Positions 1-5,082 of a stretch of 5,082 nt of DNA are shown here, piece by piece. The notes under the pieces are model-generated. The model did no database searches. It saw only the letters and a list, made by a program, of their open reading frames with translations, and was not told the origin of the DNA. The stretch is from an uncultured Clostridium sp. (lineage in GTDB: Bacteria; Bacillota; Clostridia; Peptostreptococcales; Peptostreptococcaceae), in the NCBI GenBank assembly GCA_900539645.1, contig UQCY01000137.1, positions 1-5,082 on the forward strand, read 5' to 3'. Numbering within the stretch: the stretch's first letter is position 1; each line of letters opens with the position of its first letter. Both the position numbers and the translations under genes were made by a program.

Positions 1-18
1 AGACCAATTAAAAGGTCT
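1..18 (-). terminator. Possible terminator stem for the phosphatase gene, cut by the window edge
   Basis: A 5-bp inverted repeat (AGACC at 1-5, GGTCT at 14-18) with an 8-base loop lies 12 bases past the stop codon of the minus-strand phosphatase gene. The flanking bases at 19-20 suggest that the stem continues beyond position 1. The U-tract that a minus-strand terminator needs would lie outside the window, so it cannot be confirmed. Read on the plus strand, the stem is followed by a short T run at 24-28, so a bidirectional terminator is possible. Confidence 0.35.
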
Positions 19-30
19 ATAGGTTTTTAT

Positions 31-996
31 TTACTGAAGGTATTTATCTTGCAAAGTTTGGATATCCTCATCTGAAAGTCCTAATTCTTGTTTTACGTAT
101 TCTGTAGGAGAGCCATATTTTTCATCTAATTCTGCAAGAGCTTTTTCCATGAAACTTCTGTCTACTCCAGTTAATTTTCCAACTCCATCTATCTCATCTT
201 GTTTGTCAGTTAATTTTTTTGCTTCTCCTTGCATATATGAAATTCTATCTGCTAGGAATTCATTAGTTAATTCAAAATCATCTAAAACAGTTTCTCTATC
301 TACACCTAAAACACTTAATAATAGTGCAGATGCAGAGCCAGCACGGTCTTTACCACCAGTACAATGCCATAGGATAGCTTTGTCGGCATCCTGTTCTAAG
401 AGTATCTGGAAAAATTGAGCAAATCCTTTTTGAGCAGTTTCATCATTAAGTACAGAACTGTACATATCATCACTTAACACGCCATTACGATACATTTCTA
501 ATAAACTTTCCGCTGGGTTATCATAAACTTTAGTAGTTGCCTTAGTTGTATTGTTATCTACATTTTCATTTAATATTTTAACCTGTTCGTTTTTTACACC
601 TTTTATTTCTGGATCAGGTTCTTTACCTATTTCATCAGTTGTTCTAAAGTCAACTACAGTAGATAAATTTAAGTCTTTTAATTTCTGTATATCAGTATCA
701 GTTGCTTCGGCTAGTTTTCCACTTCTTATTAACTTATCCATTACTACTTTTTTACCAGACTCTGTAACATAGCCACCAAGTTGTCTAGCATTTGATACTT
801 TTTCAAGTCCTATTGACTGTTTTTCTAAAGAAACATCATTAGAAGGTTTTGCTTCTTCTTTGTTTTCGTCCTGAGCTTGAGTTGCTTCAGTTTTAGAATT
901 ATTAGACTCTGTATTATTAGATTGACATCCAGTTAAAGCACCTATACCTATAATACCAACTAATCCCAAAGTAACTATTTTCTTTGCAAATTTCAT
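31..996 (-). CDS. Secreted lipoprotein tyrosine/dual-specificity phosphatase (Y_phosphatase3/LipA-like)
   Basis: The 321-residue product begins with a lipoprotein signal peptide: basic residues K2, K5 and K6, a hydrophobic core, then lipobox LTGC with the lipidated cysteine at C24. The mature protein should sit on the outer face of the membrane. Residues 25-55 are a polar N/E/K/Q-rich tether. The catalytic domain covers about residues 65-300. It shows NARQLGGY (69-76), LIRSGKL (89-95), VVDFRTTDE (114-122) and the P-loop HCTGGKDRAG (211-220), with nucleophile C212 and phosphate-binding R218. This is the layout of the atypical tyrosine phosphatase family that includes mycobacterial PtpB and Listeria LipA. 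In that family the P-loop Lys and Asp (here K216 and D217) are linked to activity on phosphoinositides as well as phosphotyrosine. All catalytic residues are present, so the enzyme is probably active; its substrate is unknown. The gene is monocistronic within the window and transcribed away from the chaperone operon. The ATG at 994-996 is chosen because it gives a complete signal peptide; its Shine-Dalgarno site is weak (GTAGAG about 8 bases upstream). Confidence 0.9.
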   Translation of the reverse strand: MKFAKKIVTLGLVGIIGIGALTGCQSNNTESNNSKTEATQAQDENKEEAKPSNDVSLEKQSIGLEKVSNARQLGGYVTESGKKVVMDKLIRSGKLAEATDTDIQKLKDLNLSTVVDFRTTDEIGKEPDPEIKGVKNEQVKILNENVDNNTTKATTKVYDNPAESLLEMYRNGVLSDDMYSSVLNDETAQKGFAQFFQILLEQDADKAILWHCTGGKDRAGSASALLLSVLGVDRETVLDDFELTNEFLADRISYMQGEAKKLTDKQDEIDGVGKLTGVDRSFMEKALAELDEKYGSPTEYVKQELGLSDEDIQTLQDKYLQ

Positions 997-1066
997 AAAT
1001 TAAACTCTACTTTTCAAAATTTATTAATAATATTTATAAATTCAAATACTATTAAAACAAAATAAT

Positions 1067-1072
1067 ATTATA
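1067..1072 (-). promoter_or_regulatory. Candidate -10 box for the phosphatase gene
   Basis: TATAAT reads on the minus strand at 1072 to 1067, about 70 bases before the phosphatase start codon. No good TTGACA-like -35 lies 16-18 bases upstream; the position is occupied by the 11-bp direct repeats (1072-1115). A strong -10, no -35 and adjacent repeats fit an activator-dependent promoter. In such AT-rich DNA a TATAAT can arise by chance, so the call is moderate. Confidence 0.45.
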
Positions 1073-1115
1073 ATAAGGTTAAAATAAGGTTAAAATAATT
1101 TTAAAATAAAATCAA
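1072..1115 (-). repeat. Four imperfect 11-bp direct repeats, possible OmpR/PhoB-type regulator boxes
   Basis: Read on the minus strand from 1115 down to 1072, four 11-mers follow each other without gaps: TTGATTTTATT, TTAAAATTATT, TTAACCTTATT, TTAACCTTATT. The last two are identical, and the TTATT half is constant in all four. An 11-bp period places every unit on the same helix face. Response regulators such as Bacillus PhoP bind tandem TT(A/T/C)ACA-like half-sites at this period between about -20 and -60; here TTAACC would lie just upstream of the -10 box at 1067-1072. The repeat is seen directly; the regulator identity is inference. Confidence 0.5.
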
Positions 1116-1160
1116 TTGTTTTAAAATATAATGAAATAAGTAAAATATGTTATAAAAACG

Positions 1161-1189
1161 TTTACCTAGATAAAAATAAATGAGATAAT
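1161..1189 (+). promoter_or_regulatory. SigA-type promoter of the DUF3592-hscC-J protein operon
   Basis: A -35-like TTTACC (1161-1166) is separated by 17 bases from GATAAT (1184-1189). The -10 is extended by TG at 1181-1182 (TGaGATAAT), which compensates for an imperfect -35. Transcription would start near 1196, leaving a leader of about 25 bases before the first gene. A palindrome AAACGTTT (1156-1163) overlaps the -35 edge and could be an operator. No CIRCE inverted repeat is present, so HrcA control of the kind seen at dnaK is not supported. Confidence 0.6.
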
Positions 1190-1220
1190 AAAAAAAAGAG
1201 ATGAGTTCGGGGGGATTGGT

Positions 1221-1772
1221 ATGCTTAAGATAGGATTACTTATCATTGGACTAGGAATTTTTATAATAGCTATGTCTAGCAGTAGATACAGCAAAAGTGA
1301 AAAGGACTCTAGGAAAGTTGGAGCTGCTATTACGGTATTTGGAATAGTATTTCTTGCAACTGGACTAGATAGTTCTGGAAGGGCAAGTTTTGCACTTATT
1401 GGAATAACTTTTGGTGGATTTATGGTATATGCTGGTGTAGAGGAGATAAAAACTATATTAAAATGTAATCAAGCCGTTGATGCAAAATTAGAAGGATTTA
1501 TAGAGAAAACCGGAAGAAGTAGTATTTACTTCCCTATAATGAGCTTTAATTACAATGGTAGAAAATACAAGATAAAATCAGATAATTCTATGTATGAAGG
1601 AGCTATGAAATTATATCAAGATAGTGAAATTCATACTGTTTATATAAACCCAAGTGATCCAAGTCAAATGAGATACAATAGAAAACCATCAATATACATA
1701 TACACAGGATTTATACTTGGATTGATATTTTTAATAATGGGGATAAAAGTTTTGATAACTGGTACAATTTAG
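1221..1772 (+). CDS. DUF3592-like membrane protein
   Basis: The 183-residue protein has four predicted membrane helices: about 2-18, 33-49, 55-72 and 157-178. Between helices 3 and 4 lies a soluble segment (about 80-155) rich in beta-type residues. It includes YFPIMSFNYNGRKYKI (103-118) and VYINPSDPSQ (140-149). A pattern of P-x-x-x-F-x-Y-x-G-x-x-Y followed by a V-x-Y-[ND]-P-x-x-P turn is typical of DUF3592 proteins, whose biochemical function is not known. With two hydrophobic hairpins flanking it, the soluble segment has a single side of the membrane, but the side is not clear. This is the first gene of the operon and ends 28 bases before the Hsp70 gene. The start is supported by a G-rich Shine-Dalgarno run at 1209-1214, six bases before ATG. 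Its place next to a membrane-anchored J protein suggests a scaffold or client role in the same complex, which is inference. The DUF3592 assignment is from pattern memory. Confidence 0.75.
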   Translation: MLKIGLLIIGLGIFIIAMSSSRYSKSEKDSRKVGAAITVFGIVFLATGLDSSGRASFALIGITFGGFMVYAGVEEIKTILKCNQAVDAKLEGFIEKTGRSSIYFPIMSFNYNGRKYKIKSDNSMYEGAMKLYQDSEIHTVYINPSDPSQMRYNRKPSIYIYTGFILGLIFLIMGIKVLITGTI

Positions 1773-1782
1773 AATAAAAAAG

Positions 1783-1790
1783 AAAAGGAG
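1783..1790 (+). promoter_or_regulatory. Ribosome binding site of hscC
   Basis: AAAAGGAG ends ten bases before the ATG at 1801, a slightly long but workable spacing. No alternative in-frame start lies closer, and the ATG yields MAVIGIDLGTTNS, the expected N-terminus of an Hsp70, so the start is secure. Confidence 0.7.
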
Positions 1791-1800
1791 CGTTGATATT

Positions 1801-3609
1801 ATGGCTGTGATAGGTATAGATTTAGGAACTACAAATAGTATAGCTGTTGTTTTTAGAAATGGAGAAGTAGAGATGATACCTAATTCATTTGGCGAATATC
1901 TAACTCCGAGTGTAGTTACAATAGAAAACAACGAGCTTATAGTTGGGAAAATAGCTAAACAAAAGTTAGTTACAAATCCAGAAAATACAACGTCTCTTTT
2001 TAAAAGAGATATGGGTACTAACAAAACAATAAAGCTTGGTAAAAATAAATATCTTCCACAGGAATTATCTGCATTAGTACTGAAACAACTGATAAATGAT
2101 GCAGAAAAATATCTAAATGAAAAAGTAGAAGAAGTTGTTATAAGTGTACCTGCGTATTTCAATGCAAAGCAGAGAAGGGCTACAAAACTAGCAGGAGAAA
2201 TTATAGGAGTAAAGGTTGATAGGTTAATAAATGAGCCATCTGCAGCAGCTATTGCCTGCCACGAAGATGAATTTGAAACATTTGTAGTATTTGACTTTGG
2301 AGGAGGAACTCTAGATGTTTCTGTTGTAGATTGTTTTGAAAATGTAGTCAGTATATGCTCGATAGCTGGAAATAATCAATTAGGTGGAATTGATTTTGAT
2401 AAAGCAATTGCAATGCATTTTTGTCAACAAAATAAAATTGACTACAATTCTCTTTTAAGAGCAGAAAAAGAAAGTTTATTCTTAGCAGCTGAAAGAGCGA
2501 AAATAGCATTACAAGATAATGAAGAAGCAACAATGAGCCTATCTATAAGAGGAAAATTATATTCAGTGAAAATTACAAATGAAATACTATCTCTAATATC
2601 TAAACCTATTTTAGATGAGATAAGAGAGGTTATAAGAAGGGCTGTAAAAGACAGTGGATTTGTCCCTTCTGATATAGATAGAATGATAATGGTAGGTGGA
2701 TCTAGCTATATGCCTATAGTTAGAGATTATTTAGAAAAATTATTGAAAATACCAGTTGAGTCAGCTGAAGATATAGACTATATGGTTGCTATGGGACTTG
2801 GAAAATATCTAGGAATAAAACAAAGATGTAGTGAAGTAAAAGATTTAGTCGTTACAGATATTTGTCCATTTTCACTTAGTACACCTATTGTAAATGAATC
2901 TGATTCAAGTAAACCTTTAGCAAAAGTTATAATACCTAAAAATACAGTATTGCCTTCAAGTAGAACTGTAACTCTTCAAGCATATAGAAGAGGTCAAAAT
3001 AATATAAGTATATCTGTTTATCAAGGAGAAGAAATGTACGAAAATGACAATATTCTTCTTGGGCATACAAAGGTAAAAATACCTAGAAATTATAAAGAAA
3101 ATGAGCAGTTCAATATAACATATTCATACGATATAAATAGTATGCTATATGTAGAAGTAGAAATAATATCAACAGGTGAAAAAAGTGTATTTATAATAGG
3201 TGATGATAAAAAACTAGAGTCTATAAAAGAGGGTAACCAGTTAAATGCTATTAAGGAGATATCTATAAAATTAAATAGCAATCCAGAGTATGAAGCATGT
3301 ATTGAAAGAGCAATGAGAATATATAAAGAATTATCTCCAGAATTGAAACGTATGCTTCAAGAAAGAATGGAATCTCTTGAAATTATGTACAAAGATTGTG
3401 TAAATAATATACAGAAAAAGAGAGAAATTGTAGAAGAAATGGATAGGTTATTAGATGTATTTGATAGTATTTCAGAGTTTAATGAATCAGATATATTTTC
3501 CGATTTTGGAATAGATGACAATAGTATTGAAGATAAGGATATAGAGGAAAAAGATATTAAAGAGAAAGATATTAAAATAATAGATGGTACAGGAGGTCGC
3601 TTGTCGTGA
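1801..3609 (+). CDS. hscC: Hsp70 chaperone of the HscC type
   Basis: This 602-residue cytosolic Hsp70 should bind exposed hydrophobic peptide segments under ATP control. The ATPase domain (1 to about 345) has IDLGTTNS (6-13), PAYFNAKQRRAT (117-128), INEPSAAA (143-150), FDFGGGTLDVS (164-174) and MVGGSSYMP (297-305). Catalytic residues matching DnaK D8, K70, E171, T199 and D201 are present as D7, K68, E145, T170 and D172. R141 matches DnaK R167, a J-domain contact. The interdomain linker is LVVTD (349-353). A beta substrate domain follows (about 354-465, with VYQGE at 406-410), then a divergent helical lid (about 480-558) and an acidic tail. The stretches IPNSFGEYLTPS (26-37), LFKRDMG (66-72) and TDICPFSLS (352-360) resemble E. 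coli HscC more than DnaK. No grpE, dnaJ or hrcA is adjacent, which also argues against the housekeeping copy. HscC of E. coli works with membrane-anchored J proteins, and the next gene encodes one. The last four bases overlap that gene. The family call is firm; the HscC subgroup rests on recalled sequence. Confidence 0.93.
   Translation: MAVIGIDLGTTNSIAVVFRNGEVEMIPNSFGEYLTPSVVTIENNELIVGKIAKQKLVTNPENTTSLFKRDMGTNKTIKLGKNKYLPQELSALVLKQLINDAEKYLNEKVEEVVISVPAYFNAKQRRATKLAGEIIGVKVDRLINEPSAAAIACHEDEFETFVVFDFGGGTLDVSVVDCFENVVSICSIAGNNQLGGIDFDKAIAMHFCQQNKIDYNSLLRAEKESLFLAAERAKIALQDNEEATMSLSIRGKLYSVKITNEILSLISKPILDEIREVIRRAVKDSGFVPSDIDRMIMVGGSSYMPIVRDYLEKLLKIPVESAEDIDYMVAMGLGKYLGIKQRCSEVKDLVVTDICPFSLSTPIVNESDSSKPLAKVIIPKNTVLPSSRTVTLQAYRRGQNNISISVYQGEEMYENDNILLGHTKVKIPRNYKENEQFNITYSYDINSMLYVEVEIISTGEKSVFIIGDDKKLESIKEGNQLNAIKEISIKLNSNPEYEACIERAMRIYKELSPELKRMLQERMESLEIMYKDCVNNIQKKREIVEEMDRLLDVFDSISEFNESDIFSDFGIDDNSIEDKDIEEKDIKEKDIKIIDGTGGRLS
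3529..3573 (+). repeat. Three 15-bp tandem repeats encoding (E/K)(D/E)KDI in the HscC tail
   Basis: Three consecutive 15-base units encode EDKDI (577-581), EEKDI (582-586) and KEKDI (587-591) near the C-terminus of the Hsp70. The units differ at several bases but stay in frame, as expected of a coding repeat that can expand or shrink by slippage. The tail is highly charged and probably disordered or weakly helical. Confidence 0.75.
3591..3596 (+). promoter_or_regulatory. Shine-Dalgarno site inside hscC that fixes the GTG start of the J protein
   Basis: A perfect AGGAGG lies nine bases before GTG (3606-3608) and within the last codons of hscC. The start and the upstream stop share GTGA, so terminating ribosomes can restart at once. 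The site also decides the start, because no in-frame ATG occurs before the J domain. Confidence 0.8.
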
Positions 3610-4889
3610 TAGAGAGTATTTGGGATATTTTGGGGATAGATCCGACAACTGACAAGAAAAAAATTAAAAAGGCTTATGCTGAAAAAACAAAGGTATATCA
3701 TCCTGAGGATTATCCGGAAGAATTTAAAATAGTTCAAGAGGCGTATCAATGGGCTATGAAATATGCTAGTAAATCTGTGTTAGATGATGAGGATCTAGAA
3801 ATTGGTATAAATACAAATAAAAGTACTGATGAAGTTATTGAAGTTAATAAGAAAGAAGAAAATAAGTCTATAGAGATTGACTATTCAAATTTAGAAGAAG
3901 AAGATTTTAAAATAAAAGATAATCGTAAAGAAAAAACTAATAAAAAATCTGAAACAAATAGTTCTAATAATAAAAAATCAAAAGACGGAGAAATCTTTAA
4001 TGAGATATATAACGAAAGAACTAGAGATGATGAAGTAGATCAGATGATGTATTTCTTGGATTATATAGAAAAGAAAATTCCTAAAAAAATAAATATGGAA
4101 ATGTTTAAATTGATTTTATCAAACTCATATATAAAATCATATCTAGAGCATCCTGATTTTAAAACTAGATTTGAGGAAATAATGGTAAATAAATCTTATG
4201 CTGATACACTATACACAGAAAAGAAAATGTCTGAAATAGCTAGAAAATACAATCTATACAAGGTTGCAAGAGCTATAGATAAAGATACAAAGCGGAGATA
4301 TATAGTTGGAATTAGGACGCCGGTATTTATGTTGGGTATAGCGGTGGCTGTATCTGGGATGTTTTTAAAAGTAGAGAGTAAAAAAGCAGAAAAAGCAGAG
4401 CAAATATCAAATAGTATAAATCAGAGTATAGAAAAAAGTGGTGAAACAGTACATAAGATAAGAGAATCTATGCTGAATACATCATTGATTGTAAATAAAG
4501 ATTTTATTAATGGATATGATGTAACTGTAGATGAAGAAGATGGATACTATTCTATATTAGATAAAGACAAAAATACTATTTTAGGCAATGTAAGCAGGGT
4601 AGAGTTTACAATGTCAAATTTAATAATAGCATATCAAGCTGGGGAGTACAGCATAATTAATACAAGCAATGGGAATATAGCAAAAACAAAATACGCAGAT
4701 ATAAAATCAGCGGATATAATTAAAGATAATGATAAAAAATATGGAATAGTTGGTATGGAAAAGGATAAAACTTGGTATATAATCGACGAAAATGGAAATA
4801 AAGTACAAAAGATTAGTGGAGAACCTAATGTTGGAAAAATAAATGTCGAAATAAAAGATGGAAAAACTAGTTTTGTGAGTGAAAAGTAA
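3606..4889 (+). CDS. Membrane-anchored J-domain co-chaperone with outside WG-like repeats (DjlB/DjlC-like layout)
   Basis: The 427-residue product starts with a J domain (about 4-55): WDILGI (6-11), a basic helix II (KKKIKKAYAEKTK, 17-29), then HPE at 32-34 where classical J domains have HPD, a very short loop and helix III (FKIVQEAY, 40-47). The domain should stimulate the ATPase of the adjacent HscC. A charged, probably disordered linker spans about 58-128, and a helical cytosolic segment spans about 129-230. One transmembrane helix covers about 237-254, preceded by basic residues (KRR, 229-231), which predicts N-terminus inside. Outside, residues 255-290 look coiled-coil forming. Residues 305-425 contain degenerate repeats of the form G-x-Y-x-I-x-[ND]-x-x-G-x-x, for instance at 313-338, 346-370 and 380-400, resembling WG/KWG beta repeats. 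Anchored J proteins paired with HscC are known in E. coli (DjlB, DjlC), which have similar length. The start is GTG, set by a strong upstream AGGAGG. What the outside domain binds is unknown. Confidence 0.85.
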   Translation: MIESIWDILGIDPTTDKKKIKKAYAEKTKVYHPEDYPEEFKIVQEAYQWAMKYASKSVLDDEDLEIGINTNKSTDEVIEVNKKEENKSIEIDYSNLEEEDFKIKDNRKEKTNKKSETNSSNNKKSKDGEIFNEIYNERTRDDEVDQMMYFLDYIEKKIPKKINMEMFKLILSNSYIKSYLEHPDFKTRFEEIMVNKSYADTLYTEKKMSEIARKYNLYKVARAIDKDTKRRYIVGIRTPVFMLGIAVAVSGMFLKVESKKAEKAEQISNSINQSIEKSGETVHKIRESMLNTSLIVNKDFINGYDVTVDEEDGYYSILDKDKNTILGNVSRVEFTMSNLIIAYQAGEYSIINTSNGNIAKTKYADIKSADIIKDNDKKYGIVGMEKDKTWYIIDENGNKVQKISGEPNVGKINVEIKDGKTSFVSEK

Positions 4890-4904
4890 ATAAGTTAATT
4901 TAGT

Positions 4905-4948
4905 GAGATAACTATAAATTGGAAAAATCTATAGTTATCTCTTTTTTT
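4905..4948 (+). terminator. Strong intrinsic terminator of the operon
   Basis: A perfect 12-bp stem (GAGATAACTATA at 4905-4916 with TATAGTTATCTC at 4930-4941) encloses a 13-base loop and runs directly into seven T residues (4942-4948). It begins 15 bases after the J-protein stop codon, so it closes the three-gene transcript. On the minus strand no U-tract follows the stem, so it acts in one direction only. Confidence 0.93.
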
Positions 4949-5035
4949 ATAGAAAAATGTTTATGGGTATAAAGAGAGGGTATAAGTTAAATATAATCGA
5001 AACAGTATATTTTAATATATTTGTTTAAATAAGAC

Positions 5036-5058
5036 CAGCTATTAAAAGTCAATAGCTG
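5036..5058. repeat. 8-bp inverted repeat of unknown role
   Basis: CAGCTATT (5036-5043) and AATAGCTG (5051-5058) form a perfect 8-bp stem with a 7-base loop. No T run follows on the plus strand (an A-rich run does), and on the minus strand the stem is followed by only a weak T-rich stretch, so it is not a convincing terminator. It may be an operator or leader hairpin of a gene that begins beyond the window. Confidence 0.5.
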
Positions 5059-5082
5059 TAATAAAAAAATAATAATATTTTA

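Noticed and set aside
1127..1132. TATAAT on the plus strand as an alternative operon promoter
   Set aside because: The position 17 bases upstream is AAATAA, and the extended -10 promoter at 1161-1189 is better placed and better formed.
1731..2162. Minus-strand open frame of 143 codons opposite the start of hscC
   Set aside because: It overlaps the conserved Hsp70 ATPase domain, has low-complexity Ser/Phe/Leu content typical of an antisense frame, and shows no recognisable domain.
1801..3609. Housekeeping DnaK
   Set aside because: No hrcA, grpE or dnaJ next to it, no CIRCE element upstream, divergent lid and tail, and better agreement with HscC-type stretches.
3357..3749. Minus-strand open frame of 130 codons opposite the end of hscC and the J domain
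   Set aside because: It is the antisense of two well-supported genes and has a biased Ser/Ile/Leu composition arising from their Lys/Glu/Asp codons.
4149..4157. A true HPD tripeptide (residues 182-184) in the middle of the J protein, suggesting a second J domain
   Set aside because: There is no basic helix II (KKAY-like) before it and no WDxLG-type helix I, and it lies in a helical segment just before the membrane helix. It is more likely chance.
4992..4997. TATAAT as a promoter for a gene beyond the right edge
   Set aside because: No -35-like sequence 16-18 bases upstream and no extended TG; such hexamers are common in this AT-rich DNA.
4957..5028. Possible 23-codon plus-strand small ORF after the operon terminator
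   Set aside because: No Shine-Dalgarno site precedes the ATG, no clear promoter lies between the terminator and it, and the length is expected by chance.

Overview
The window is very AT-rich. Its coding style (frequent ATA, AAA and AGA codons, purine-rich Shine-Dalgarno sites, a lipobox signal peptide, U-tract terminators) points to a low-GC Gram-positive bacterium. A clostridium, probably of the Peptostreptococcaceae type, is the best guess; this is inferred from style and protein families only, with no rRNA or other marker present.

Layout. A lone minus-strand gene (31-996) encodes a secreted lipoprotein with a tyrosine/dual-specificity phosphatase domain. It is divided by a 224-bp divergent regulatory region (997-1220) from a three-gene plus-strand operon (1221-4889), which ends at a strong intrinsic terminator (4905-4948). 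The last 134 bp are intergenic and hold one unexplained inverted repeat.

The operon encodes (1) a small four-helix membrane protein with a DUF3592-like soluble segment, (2) an Hsp70 whose sequence matches the HscC branch rather than housekeeping DnaK, and (3) a J-domain protein with one transmembrane helix and an outside domain resembling WG/KWG repeats. Genes 2 and 3 overlap by four bases (GTGA), so they are probably translationally coupled. This looks like a Gram-positive version of the enterobacterial pairing of HscC with membrane-anchored J proteins of the DjlB/DjlC type. The inferred job is recruitment and ATPase stimulation of a specialised cytosolic Hsp70 at the inner face of the membrane, possibly tuned by what the outside domain senses. 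The J domain carries HPE in place of the classical HPD.

The divergent region contains a good extended -10 promoter for the operon. For the phosphatase gene it has a -10 box behind four 11-bp direct repeats that look like tandem half-sites of an OmpR/PhoB-type response regulator. No CIRCE element, grpE, hrcA, mobile element, CRISPR array, tRNA or rRNA was seen.
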